Shown in pieces: positions 38,887 to 48,164 of a stretch of DNA of 64,000 nt. This DNA is from an uncultured Paracoccaceae bacterium (lineage in GTDB: Bacteria > Pseudomonadota > Alphaproteobacteria > Rhodobacterales > Rhodobacteraceae), in NCBI GenBank assembly GCA_937146765.1, contig CAKZRP010000064.1:124001-188000 (forward strand), read 5' to 3'. The position numbers and the translations under genes are program-made. Positions within the stretch are counted from its first letter, which is position 1, and each line of letters starts with the position of its first letter. The notes beneath the pieces were generated by a model, which had not been told where the DNA came from, did no database searches, and was given only the letters and a program-made list of their open reading frames with translations.

Positions 38887-40560
38887 ATGCCGCATCGCCG
38901 TATCCTGTCGCTCTGGTTCCCGCGTCTGGGGGCGGAGCGTGTTCTGCGCGCCTATCAGGGCAGCCTGACCGGGCCGCTGGCTGTGGTGGGCGAAGTCTCC
39001 AACATGCAGGTTATTTCCTCGTTAAACCACGAGGCAGAGGCGCAGGGGCTTTGGGTTGGCCAGCCGCTGCGCGATGCCCATGCCATGTGCGGCGACCTTC
39101 TGACCCGCAGCCGTAACCCCATGGAGGAAGCGCGGTTTTTAACCGTGCTGCGGCGCTGGGCGGGGAAATTCTCGCCCTGGGTGGCCGAGGCCCTGCCGGA
39201 TGGGCTGACACTGGATCTGACCGGTTGTGCGCATCTCTTTGGCGGTGAGGAGGCGCTTCTGGCTGTGCTGGAACAGGACTGCGCCGACATGGGCCTGAGC
39301 GTGCAGATGGGCATTGCCGACACGCTCGGCGCGGCCTGGGCGCTGGCGCGTTATGCGGGGCTGGAGGCGACCTCGGACCGCAATGGCGACGCCATCGACC
39401 AGGAGGCCCGCGCCACCCGCTCGCGCGCCCACAAGCGGCCTGTGCGCGGCAAGCATTGGACCCGGGGCGGGGCTGCGCCGCAGACGGTGAGCCTGCAGCG
39501 CAGCCAGGGGCGGATCTCGCCGCCGGGGCAGGCCTATGGCGCGCTGTCACCCCTGCCGGTGGCGGCGCTGCGCCTGGAGGATGCGATGATCGAGCAATTG
39601 AACCGGCTGGGGCTGCGCCGGGTCGGCGATCTGTTGGGTCAGCCCCGCGCCAGCCTCGCCCGCCGCTTTGGCCGCGGGCTGGTGATGCGTCTGGATCAGG
39701 CGATGGGGGCGGCGCCGGAGCCGGTCTCGCCCGCCCGCGCGCCCGAAAGCTTTGCCGTCCGGCTGAGCCTGCCGGACCCCATCGGCCTGCTCGACGATCT
39801 GATGGCGGGAATCGACCGGATGCTGCCGCAGTTCTGCGCCAAGCTCGAAAACCGCGGCCTTGGCGCGCGTATCCTGCGGCTGGAGGCGCATCGCACCGAT
39901 CAGGCGGCTGAGGTGGTGATCCTCGGCCTCGCCCGCCCCAGCCGCGACCCGGCCCGGATGCGGCCCCTGCTGGAGATGAAGCTCGACCGTATCGACGCCG
40001 GTTTCGGCATCGACATGCTGCGGCTGGAGGCGGTGCAGGTGGAGCCGCTGCACCCGGCCACCCCCGCCGGTCATGCCGAGGCCACGGCCCGCGCCCGTGA
40101 CCGGATGCAGGGCGGCACCACGCAGGATCTGGAGGATCTGATGGGCCGCCTCGGCGCTCGCATGGGGCTGGAGAGCCTCACCTGGATGCATCCGGTCGAG
40201 AGCCATATCCCGGAAAAGACCGCCCAGGTCCTCGCCGCCGCCTGGAGCGAACCTGCGCCGAACTGGCCAAAATCGCACCGCCCGCGCCCGCTCCTCCTCT
40301 GGCAGCCGGAGCTGGTGATGGCGCCGGAGGTGCCGAGGCCGCCGCAAGAGTTCCGCTGGCGCGGCCGCAACTGGCAGCTCGCCCATGCGATGGGACCGGA
40401 GCGGCTGGCGCCGGAATGGTGGCTGGATGACCCGAACTGGCGCAGCGGCGTGCGCGACTACTGGGAGGTGGTGACGCACTGCGGCGCCCGGCTCTGGCTG
40501 TTCTTTGCCCATGGTGCCGGACTGTCGCGGGGCTGGTTCTGCCAGGGCTCCTTTGCCTGA
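38887..40560 (+). CDS. imuB: DNA polymerase Y-family protein, ImuB-like
   Basis: MPHRRILSLWFPRLGAERVLRA...; Y-family-like palm/fingers; lacks the catalytic Asp of active polymerases. Confidence 0.85.
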   Translation: MPHRRILSLWFPRLGAERVLRAYQGSLTGPLAVVGEVSNMQVISSLNHEAEAQGLWVGQPLRDAHAMCGDLLTRSRNPMEEARFLTVLRRWAGKFSPWVAEALPDGLTLDLTGCAHLFGGEEALLAVLEQDCADMGLSVQMGIADTLGAAWALARYAGLEATSDRNGDAIDQEARATRSRAHKRPVRGKHWTRGGAAPQTVSLQRSQGRISPPGQAYGALSPLPVAALRLEDAMIEQLNRLGLRRVGDLLGQPRASLARRFGRGLVMRLDQAMGAAPEPVSPARAPESFAVRLSLPDPIGLLDDLMAGIDRMLPQFCAKLENRGLGARILRLEAHRTDQAAEVVILGLARPSRDPARMRPLLEMKLDRIDAGFGIDMLRLEAVQVEPLHPATPAGHAEATARARDRMQGGTTQDLEDLMGRLGARMGLESLTWMHPVESHIPEKTAQVLAAAWSEPAPNWPKSHRPRPLLLWQPELVMAPEVPRPPQEFRWRGRNWQLAHAMGPERLAPEWWLDDPNWRSGVRDYWEVVTHCGARLWLFFAHGAGLSRGWFCQGSFA

Positions 40561-40639
40561 GGTCCGGCCCGCCGACGCTTCGACGAGGGCCGAAGTCTTT
40601 GCCATGGGCAGCGCGCGCCGGAGGCGCTAGGCTGATGCC

Positions 40640-41365
40640 ATGGCGACACCCAGATTTGACATCATCGGACAGGCAATCAGCGACGCGAGCCGCACCCGGA
40701 TGCTCTGCGAGCTGATGGAGGGGCGCGCCTTCACCAACAAGGAGCTTGCCGCCGCCGCCGGCATCACCGCCCAGACCGCCACCGCCCATCTGCGCCTGTT
40801 ACAGGACGCCGGTCTGGTGCTGGCCGAGCGGCGCGGTCGCTGCGTCTATCACCGGCTGGCGGGACCCGAGGTGGCACAGGCGCTCGAAAGCCTTGCGGCG
40901 ATTGCGCCGCGCGACAGCCTCTATCGCGCGCAACGGCGCAAGGCGGGTGGACTGGCCGAGGTGCGCAGCTGTTATGACCACCTCGCCGGGCCGCTTGCGG
41001 TGGCGATGACGCAGGCGCTGCTGGCCCGTGGAGCCCTGCACGAGGAGAACGGCGGCTTTGTCGCGGTGGCGGGGCCGGTCTGGGCGGCGCTCGGTGTCAC
41101 CCTGCCGGAGCGCCTTGGCCGGACGCCCTTTGCCCGCCCCTGCCTCGACTGGACCGAACGCAAGCTGCATATCGCCGGGCCGATGGGGCGGCAGATCCTG
41201 AGCCATGCGCTGACGGCGGGCTGGCTGTGTCGGCCCACCTCGGGCCCGCAGCGCGGGCGCGGGCTGGAGGTCACCGGCCCCGGCAAGCGCGCGCTGCAGG
41301 ATCTGCTGGGGATCGGCGGTGCGGTTTCGGCGGTTTGCGCGGCGCATCCGCGCGAAGATGCTTGA
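40640..41365 (+). CDS. ArsR family helix-turn-helix regulator
   Basis: QAISDASRTRMLCELMEGRAFTNKELAAAAGITAQTATAHLRLLQDAGLVLAERRGRCVYHRLAG. Confidence 0.9.
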   Translation: MATPRFDIIGQAISDASRTRMLCELMEGRAFTNKELAAAAGITAQTATAHLRLLQDAGLVLAERRGRCVYHRLAGPEVAQALESLAAIAPRDSLYRAQRRKAGGLAEVRSCYDHLAGPLAVAMTQALLARGALHEENGGFVAVAGPVWAALGVTLPERLGRTPFARPCLDWTERKLHIAGPMGRQILSHALTAGWLCRPTSGPQRGRGLEVTGPGKRALQDLLGIGGAVSAVCAAHPREDA

Positions 41366-41396
41366 TTTGCGGCGCAAAAGCACCGACCTTTGACAG

Positions 41397-41741
41397 ATGA
41401 GCTACCCATCTCTCGGGTCCTTTCCGACCCCGCCCCCTACCGAACAGGTTGCCTTTCACCGCAGCGAGTTGTCGGTCATCCTGTCGCTCTATGGTCGCAT
41501 GGTGGCGGCGGGGGAGTGGCGGGACTACGGAATTTCCTGCCTGCGCGATCTGGCGGTCTTTTCGGTGTTTCGTCGCACCGCCGAGAACCCGCTCTACCGG
41601 ATCGAGAAGCGCCCGAAGCTGCGCGGCAAGCAGGGGCAATATGCGGTGGTCGGCATCGACGGGCAGATCCTGAAGCGCGGCAATGACCTCAAGACCGTGT
41701 TGCGGGTGCTGGAGCGCAAGCTGATCCGGGCGGTGGACTGA
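41397..41741 (+). CDS. DUF2794 family protein
   Basis: VAFHRSELSVILSLYGRMVAAGEWRDYGISCLRDLAVFSVFRRTAENPLYRIEKRPKLRGKQGQYAVVG. Confidence 0.9.
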   Translation: MSYPSLGSFPTPPPTEQVAFHRSELSVILSLYGRMVAAGEWRDYGISCLRDLAVFSVFRRTAENPLYRIEKRPKLRGKQGQYAVVGIDGQILKRGNDLKTVLRVLERKLIRAVD

Positions 41742-41871
41742 GCAGGGGGCTGGGCACCCGTCTGACCCTTTTTCCGTTTGGCCCCACGCGGCCCCGGCCC
41801 CGGTCGGATCGCCAAGGCGATCCGATCCGGCGCATGCTGCAAGGGAGGGGCCTGCCGGGCAGGGCAGAGCG

Positions 41872-42624
41872 TCAGGTCAGCCGTTTATGCGCCGTGACCG
41901 GCCCGTCGCCTTGCGCGTCGATGCGGGTGAGGGCGGCGCCGATCGGCTCCAGCGCCACCGCCATCGCCCAGGCATTGGCGTGCAGCAGGGTTTCCGCATC
42001 GCGCACCCAGGCCACATGGCCTTTCCAGAACAGGAGATCCCCGCGTTGCCAAGGGGTGCCCGGCGGCAGCAAGTGACCCAGCGCAGCCTCCTGCGGGCCA
42101 CTGTCGCCGGGGCAGGCGATGCCGGCGCGCTGGCAGGCGATCTGCACCAGCCCGGAACAGTCGATGCCAAAGCGACTGTTGCCGCCCCAGAGGTAAGGCG
42201 TGCCGAGGAGGCTCTCGGCCACGGTCACCGGATCGGCGGCATGGTCCGTCACCGGCGCCAGATGCCCGGCGGGGAGGAAACCCTGATCGGTTTCGGCAAA
42301 CCGGCCCTCGCCTCCGGTCACCGTCAGGCGGGCGCCCAGGCTCAGCGACAGTCGGTCGGGGGATTTGAAATCGGCGCGCGCATAGGCATGGGTGGCCGGG
42401 GCGGAGACCACATGGGTCGCGGGCCGCGCCGGGCCAAGCGCGGCCTGCGGCACCCAGCCCACGTAGCCGTCGAGATCGGCACGCAGCTGGCTCCAGCCTT
42501 CGGCTTCGACCTGAGCCTCCGCCAGAACCTCCGCCTGATGGCCCAGCAGCATCTGCCGCTCGCGCCGTCCAGCGGGCCGGTCGCAGAGGTCCACCAGCGG
42601 GGCGAGGATACGAACGCGGGTCAT
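41872..42624 (-). CDS. NlpC/P60 family peptidase with N-terminal SH3-like domain
   Basis: FGIDCSGLVQIACQRAGIACPGDSGPQ and GDLLFWKGHVAWVRDAETLLHANAW. Confidence 0.9.
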   Translation of the reverse strand: MTRVRILAPLVDLCDRPAGRRERQMLLGHQAEVLAEAQVEAEGWSQLRADLDGYVGWVPQAALGPARPATHVVSAPATHAYARADFKSPDRLSLSLGARLTVTGGEGRFAETDQGFLPAGHLAPVTDHAADPVTVAESLLGTPYLWGGNSRFGIDCSGLVQIACQRAGIACPGDSGPQEAALGHLLPPGTPWQRGDLLFWKGHVAWVRDAETLLHANAWAMAVALEPIGAALTRIDAQGDGPVTAHKRLT

Positions 42625-44033
42625 AGGCGCTCCAGCATTTCGGGCAGGGCGGCAAAGAGGGCGCGGATGCCCTGGCCCATGCCGCCCTTGGGACGGGCGG
42701 GCTGGTTGGTGGCGCTCCAGGCGAAGATGTCGAAATGCATATAGCGGGTAGAGCCGACAAATCGGCGCAGGAAGAGCGCAGCGGTGATGGCGCCGCCCAG
42801 CCCGCCCGCCGGCGCATTGTCGAGATCGGCGATGCCCGGTTCGATCTGGCCCTCGTAGGGGTCGTGGAAGGGCAGGCGCCAGACCGGATCGCAGGCCGCC
42901 GCCGCCCCTTGGGTCAAAAGCGCGGCATCGCCCTCGTCATCGGTGAAGAAGGGCGCCAGATCCGCTCCCACCGCCACCCGCGCTGCGCCGGTGAGCGTGG
43001 CCATGGAGATCAGCAGGTCCGGGGCCTCCTCGGCGGCCAGGGCCAGCGCATCAGCCAGCACCAGACGGCCCTCGGCATCGGTGTTGTTGATCTCCACTGT
43101 CAGCCCCTTGCGCGAGGTGAGGATGTCGCCGGGGCGGAAGGCGGGGCCGGAGACGGAATTCTCCACCGCCGGGATCAGTACCCGCAGTTGCAGCCTGAGG
43201 CCCGAGGCCATGATCATATGCGCGAGACCCAGCACATTGGCCGAGCCGCCCATGTCCTTTTTCATCAGGCCCATGCTGGCGGCGGGTTTGAGATCGAGGC
43301 CGCCGGTGTCGAAACAGACCCCCTTGCCGACCAGCGTCAGCTTTGGCCCTGCGCTGCCCCAGCGCAGGTCGATCAGCCGCGGGGCGCGGGTTGCGGTATC
43401 GGCGGCGCGGCCCACGGTGTGGATCATCGGGAAATTCTGCACCAGCAGATCCTCGCCCAGGATCGTTTTGATTGCGGCGCCATGCCGGGCCGCCAGCGCC
43501 TCGGCAGCGGCTTGCAACTCGGCGGGGCCCATGTGTTCAGCCGGTGTGTTGATCAGGGTGCGGGTGAGGCTTTCGCCTGCCGCCATCGCCTCGACCCGCG
43601 CGGCGTCGACGCCCGCAGGGCAGATCAGCCGCGCCTTGGCACCGGAGACCTTGGCATAGCGATCGAAGGCGTAGTGGGACATCAGCCAGCCGAAGCTTTC
43701 CACCTCGACCGAGAGATCGGCGGGCAGGGCGGTGGCCAGCGCATAGGTGGCCTCGGGCAGTTTGGCAGCCGCCGCTGCGAGGAGGAAACGGTTGCGCCGA
43801 CGCGCCTGGTCGTCGCCCGCGCCCACCAGCGCCGCCGCGAGACCGCCAGCGCCGTCGGGCAGGGCCAGAACCTGACCCCAGGCGCCGGTGAAGCCCAGGC
43901 TGCGGGCCCAGCCCGCATGGGCCGCGCCGAGCCCGGACAGCGCCTGGTCAAGGTCGCCGGAGGCGATGATATGGAGGGGAAGGCTGGCCTCGGTCGGGGC
44001 GGCGAAACCGCGCACGGCAAAATTCGGCTGCAT
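42621..44033 (-). CDS. Leucyl aminopeptidase (M17) family protein
   Basis: VGKGVCFDTGGLDLKPAASMGLMKKDMGGSANVLGLAH, NTDAEGRLVLADAL. Confidence 0.94.
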   Translation of the reverse strand: MQPNFAVRGFAAPTEASLPLHIIASGDLDQALSGLGAAHAGWARSLGFTGAWGQVLALPDGAGGLAAALVGAGDDQARRRNRFLLAAAAAKLPEATYALATALPADLSVEVESFGWLMSHYAFDRYAKVSGAKARLICPAGVDAARVEAMAAGESLTRTLINTPAEHMGPAELQAAAEALAARHGAAIKTILGEDLLVQNFPMIHTVGRAADTATRAPRLIDLRWGSAGPKLTLVGKGVCFDTGGLDLKPAASMGLMKKDMGGSANVLGLAHMIMASGLRLQLRVLIPAVENSVSGPAFRPGDILTSRKGLTVEINNTDAEGRLVLADALALAAEEAPDLLISMATLTGAARVAVGADLAPFFTDDEGDAALLTQGAAAACDPVWRLPFHDPYEGQIEPGIADLDNAPAGGLGGAITAALFLRRFVGSTRYMHFDIFAWSATNQPARPKGGMGQGIRALFAALPEMLERL

Positions 44034-44184
44034 GGACAGGTCCTCTGATCTGGCTGGGGCAGGGTGCCCTTTTTCGCCCAGAGTATCTGTCGCAGCCGCC
44101 GCCGCAAGCCCCCGCAAGGGCCCTCCGATTGCTTGCACCACCGGCCTGACTGTCACCATCAGGACGCCGGGTGCAACCGCCCGC

Positions 44185-44568
44185 TCAGACCGAGAGGTCG
44201 TGTTGTTCCCAGACCGCGGTCAGCGAGCTTTCGCCCACCCGGATCAGCCGGAACAGCGTTGCCGCCACCGCAGGCGCATCGTTGGCGTCGATGGTCCGGG
44301 TCACGTCCCGCGCGATGTTGGCCATCGCCATCATGCCGATCTGCTCGGAAATCGCGATCAGCGACCGCGCGCTCTTGCGCAGGTTCTCGATATCGCTTTG
44401 CCGCCAGAGGCGCTCGCAATGCGTCAGGCGCACGGCAAGTTCCTCGATGGCGCGGCAGACGACATCTTCGGCACTGGTTTCACCCAGCTGAGAATAGAGA
44501 TCGCTCAGCTTCTTCGGGTCCAGATGGACGTTTTCCCTATGATTGACTGTCAGAATATTAGCCACCAC
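44185..44568 (-). CDS. Hypothetical all-helical protein
   Basis: 127 aa ORF; helical DIENLRKSARSLIAISEQIGMMAMANIARDVTRTIDANDAPAVAATLFRLIRVGESSL. Confidence 0.75.
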   Translation of the reverse strand: MVANILTVNHRENVHLDPKKLSDLYSQLGETSAEDVVCRAIEELAVRLTHCERLWRQSDIENLRKSARSLIAISEQIGMMAMANIARDVTRTIDANDAPAVAATLFRLIRVGESSLTAVWEQHDLSV

Positions 44569-44721
44569 AATTCACCCCGTATTCGGTATGCCCCCACGGC
44601 ACGTCCCCAATCTGCGCGTCACTGGTTGTCAAAAGGTTTCCCAGAGACTCGTATATCTCTCGAATTTGGTGCGAATTGGGGTTATCAAGCCGGGCAGACG
44701 ACAATTCGAGGTGTATGCAAA

Positions 44722-45372
44722 ATGGACTACGCGAAGCCGCTGCCGACCTATCTGGTAACCCGTTACCACGGTTGGAAAGCCACGTCCTACGAAGAGAATG
44801 CAGGCTGGTACCGCCGCCTCGCCAAGGAGGGTCAGCGCCCGCGCGCGATGGTGATTTCCTGCTGCGACAGCCGGGTGCATGTGACCTCGATCTTTGGCGC
44901 CGATCAGGGCGAGTTCTTCATCCACCGCAATATCGCCAACCTGGTGCCGCCCTATGCGCCCGATGGCGATCACCACGGCACCTCCGCCACGGTGGAATAT
45001 GCGGTGACGGTGCTGAAGGTGGCGCATCTGATCGTGCTCGGTCATTCGCAATGCGGTGGCGTGCAGGGCTGCATCGACATGTGCAAGGGCCATGCGCCAG
45101 AGTTGGAGGAAAAGACCTCCTTCGTGGGTCGCTGGATGGACATCCTGAAGCCGCGGTTCCCCCAGGTCGAGGGCATCATGGACGAGCAGGAACAGGCGCG
45201 CCAGTTCGAGCGCCAGGCGGTTGTGGCCAGCCTTGAGAACCTGATGACCTTCCCCTTCATCGAAAGCGCGGTGAAGTCCGGTGAGCTCAGCCTGCATGGG
45301 CTCTGGACCGATATCGGCGAGGGCGGGCTCGAGTGCTACGACCCGAAGTCGAGCGCCTTTCATCCGGTGTGA
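44722..45372 (+). CDS. Beta-carbonic anhydrase
   Basis: ISCCDSRVHVTSIFGADQGEFFIHRNIANLVPP and LIVLGHSQCGGVQG. Confidence 0.95.
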   Translation: MDYAKPLPTYLVTRYHGWKATSYEENAGWYRRLAKEGQRPRAMVISCCDSRVHVTSIFGADQGEFFIHRNIANLVPPYAPDGDHHGTSATVEYAVTVLKVAHLIVLGHSQCGGVQGCIDMCKGHAPELEEKTSFVGRWMDILKPRFPQVEGIMDEQEQARQFERQAVVASLENLMTFPFIESAVKSGELSLHGLWTDIGEGGLECYDPKSSAFHPV

Positions 45373-45415
45373 ACCTGGGGATCTTTCTTCAGAGATTTAT
45401 GACACCTCGGGCCGG

Positions 45416-45452
45416 GAGGCTGTACAGCCTCTGGCCCTCCGCCCGGGAGGGC
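45416..45452. terminator. Palindrome-rich convergent intergenic region
   Basis: GAGGCTGTACAGCCTC perfect 16-bp palindrome followed by CCCTCCgcccGGGAGGG. Confidence 0.45.
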
Positions 45453-45465
45453 GCTGTCCTGTCGA

Positions 45466-46608
45466 TCAGGATTTCGCGTTTGCGGCCTTCAGCATCTGAG
45501 CGGCCTGCGCATAGCCCCCCGCCGCACCATCGACGAAATGCATGTGATCGTCGCGCATGGCCGAGGGTACGATGCAGGTGACCAGCGCTTCGGCCTGTCG
45601 GTGCAGCCCGTAGCGCGCTACCCCTTTGGCCTGGGCCGCGCGCAGGATCTCCTCCAGTTTGGCGCTGGTCTCGGGGGCGCAGTCGAGGGTCATCTTGAGC
45701 CCGTCGTCGAACTTGCGGAAATCGGTATTGGCTACGATCACCGACCTGTAATGCGCCGGATCGAAGCTGCCGGTGGGGCGTCCGCGCAGGAACAGCAGGC
45801 CTGCCAGCACCGAATTCGCAAGCAGGGCGCATTTTCGCAAAAATGCAGGCGTTTTTCCGCGTGACAGCCGCGCCTCCATCGCGAGGCCACGGGGCGGGAA
45901 CCGCAGCCCCGGCCCCTCGGGGGGCAGTGGATGGCCATTGCGCTCCGACTCGGCCACGAGGGCGAGAATCTCCGAGATCAGCGCCTCGAAAGCCGAGCGC
46001 GGCGCTTCGGGCACGGGCAGCACCAGCAGCGACAGGATCTCGCCCGCGCGCGAGGGCACCGTGTCCCAGCGGCAGGACAACCCGCTGAGATCGGGCGAGA
46101 CCACTGGCGTGGCGGCGGGAATGTCGAAGATCCCGGCCTTCATCTGTGCCTCCACCCAGGCGAGGCCGCCGCCGTCGAACATCGCATAATCGAGGTGATC
46201 GGAGGCGGCAAAGCGCGCCACCCGTACGTCGCGCCCGCGTCCACGCACCTCGCGCAGGGGAACCAGTGCCGCGCGCAGGCCGATGCCGAACTCCTGCTGC
46301 ACCCAGGCCCGCAGCCGGGAAAGCTCGCGCCGGGCAGTCACCGCCAGTTCGGCCGGCACCGCAAAACTGGTGCCATCGCCACCGAAGACAAAGGGAAAGG
46401 GCACCTGGCCAAAGGCATTCATCAGCGCCGCGATTGCCGAGGCTCCCACCATGTTCACCGTCTTGTAATGACCGGCCGCAAGCAGGCCGGTGGAATCGAC
46501 GATATCGCAACACCCGACGAACCAGTCTTGTGGCAGCGGCGTGAACCGCTCGCTGCGGGTCAGGTTGGCGAAGGTGCGCAGCTTGGGCAGATCGTCATAA
46601 AAGGTCAT
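45466..46608 (-). CDS. DUF3095 domain protein (nucleotide-cyclase-like)
   Basis: WFVGCCDIVDSTGLLAAGHYKTVNMVGASAIAALMNAFGQVPFPFVFGGDGTSFAVP. Confidence 0.82.
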   Translation of the reverse strand: MTFYDDLPKLRTFANLTRSERFTPLPQDWFVGCCDIVDSTGLLAAGHYKTVNMVGASAIAALMNAFGQVPFPFVFGGDGTSFAVPAELAVTARRELSRLRAWVQQEFGIGLRAALVPLREVRGRGRDVRVARFAASDHLDYAMFDGGGLAWVEAQMKAGIFDIPAATPVVSPDLSGLSCRWDTVPSRAGEILSLLVLPVPEAPRSAFEALISEILALVAESERNGHPLPPEGPGLRFPPRGLAMEARLSRGKTPAFLRKCALLANSVLAGLLFLRGRPTGSFDPAHYRSVIVANTDFRKFDDGLKMTLDCAPETSAKLEEILRAAQAKGVARYGLHRQAEALVTCIVPSAMRDDHMHFVDGAAGGYAQAAQMLKAANAKS

Positions 46609-47011
46609 GAAAGGCTCTCTGGTGCGTCATCGCGGGGGCGGTCATCGGTGCGGTGGCGCGAGCGCCTTGGGGTTTGATCGGGGGCGGGGTCCGGGTCCGG
46701 GTCCGGAGTGCGGGCAGGAACCGGCCCGCTTGCGCAGAAGATGCAGCGACCGGACCGGTCGGCAAGGGTGACTCGCGCAGGCGTGAGGCGGCGGGATCGT
46801 GGTGGGGAACGAGGTGCGGGACCACGCGGTACAGGGTCATAATTCCAATGTTACGGCAAGCCTCGCCAAGATACCGGATAATCCCGGAAAAACCGGGGAA
46901 CAAAAGGCCCTTTCGGCGCGTTGGCAGCGGAATCGCGCCTTTTATTAAGGGCGCTGAACCTATATCACACCGCAGCCGGTCATGAGGTCGGCTGAGATTG
47001 GAGAATACATC

Positions 47012-48034
47012 ATGGGTTATCGCGTCGTTGTCGTCGGCGCCACGGGCAACGTGGGCCGTGAAATGCTGAACATCCTGGCCGAGCGCCAGTTCCCGGTGGA
47101 CGAGGTTGCCGCTCTGGCGTCCCGTCGTTCGCTGGGCACCGAGGTCACTTTCGGCGACAAGACCCTGAAGACCCAGGACCTCGACACCTTTGACTTTGCC
47201 GGCTGGGACATGGCGCTGTTTGCCATCGGCTCTGACGCAACCAAGCAATATGCGCCCAAGGCGGCGGCGGCGGGCTGTGTCGTGATCGACAACTCCTCGC
47301 TCTATCGCTACGATCCCGAAGTTCCGCTGATCGTGCCGGAAGTGAACCCGGAAGCGGTGCATGGCTATGCGCAGAAGAACATCATCGCCAACCCCAACTG
47401 CTCCACCGCGCAGATGGTTGTGGCGCTGAAGCCGCTGCATGACCGCGCCAAGATCAAGCGCGTTGTGGTCTCCACCTATCAGTCGGTCTCCGGTGCGGGC
47501 AAAGAGGGCATGGACGAGCTCTGGGATCAGACCAAAGCGGTCTACAACCCGACCTCTGACGTGCCGCCGAAGAAATTCACCAAAGAGATCGCCTTCAACG
47601 TGATCCCGCATATCGATGTCTTCCTCGACGATGGCTCCACCAAGGAAGAGTGGAAGATGGTCGCGGAGACCAAGAAGATCCTCGACAAGTCGATCAAGCT
47701 GACCGCGACCTGCGTGCGCGTGCCGGTGTTTGTCGGCCACTCCGAAGCGATCAACATCGAGTTTGAAGAGTTCCTCGACGAGGACGAAGCCCGCGATATC
47801 CTGCGCGAAGCGCCGGGCATCATGGTGATCGACAAGCGCGAGAACGGTGGCTACGTGACCCCGAAGGAATGCGTCGGCGACTTCGCAACCTTCATCAGCC
47901 GGATCCGTCAGGACTCCACCCTCGACAACGGTCTGAACCTGTGGTGCGTCTCCGACAACCTGCGCAAGGGCGCGGCGCTGAACGCGGTGCAGATTGCCGA
48001 GCTGTTGGGTCGTGAAGTTCTGAAGAAGGGCTAA
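47012..48034 (+). CDS. asd: Aspartate-semialdehyde dehydrogenase
   Basis: MGYRVVVVGATGNVGREMLNILAERQFPVDEV..., NPNCSTAQMVVALKPLHD. Confidence 0.97.
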   Translation: MGYRVVVVGATGNVGREMLNILAERQFPVDEVAALASRRSLGTEVTFGDKTLKTQDLDTFDFAGWDMALFAIGSDATKQYAPKAAAAGCVVIDNSSLYRYDPEVPLIVPEVNPEAVHGYAQKNIIANPNCSTAQMVVALKPLHDRAKIKRVVVSTYQSVSGAGKEGMDELWDQTKAVYNPTSDVPPKKFTKEIAFNVIPHIDVFLDDGSTKEEWKMVAETKKILDKSIKLTATCVRVPVFVGHSEAINIEFEEFLDEDEARDILREAPGIMVIDKRENGGYVTPKECVGDFATFISRIRQDSTLDNGLNLWCVSDNLRKGAALNAVQIAELLGREVLKKG

Positions 48035-48066
48035 GGCCCTGCCCTCATCGGCAAAGACCTGACCAT

Positions 48067-48116
48067 CGAGTGGCGTCCCCAGTTGACCGACGGGGGCGCC
48101 TCTTGCTTTTTGCGGT
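48067..48116 (+). terminator. Probable rho-independent terminator after asd
   Basis: GAGTGGCGTCCCC...GGGGGCGCCTC followed by T-rich tract. Confidence 0.6.
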
Positions 48117-48164
48117 CCTGCGGGAGACGCTTTGGGTAAATGTTTTGACCCACAGGTGATTTCC

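Noticed and set aside
46653-46985. 110-aa ORF in the asd upstream region
   Set aside because: VRVRV arises from the GGGTCC tandem repeat; arginine-rich composition and no clear ribosome-binding site suggest noncoding.
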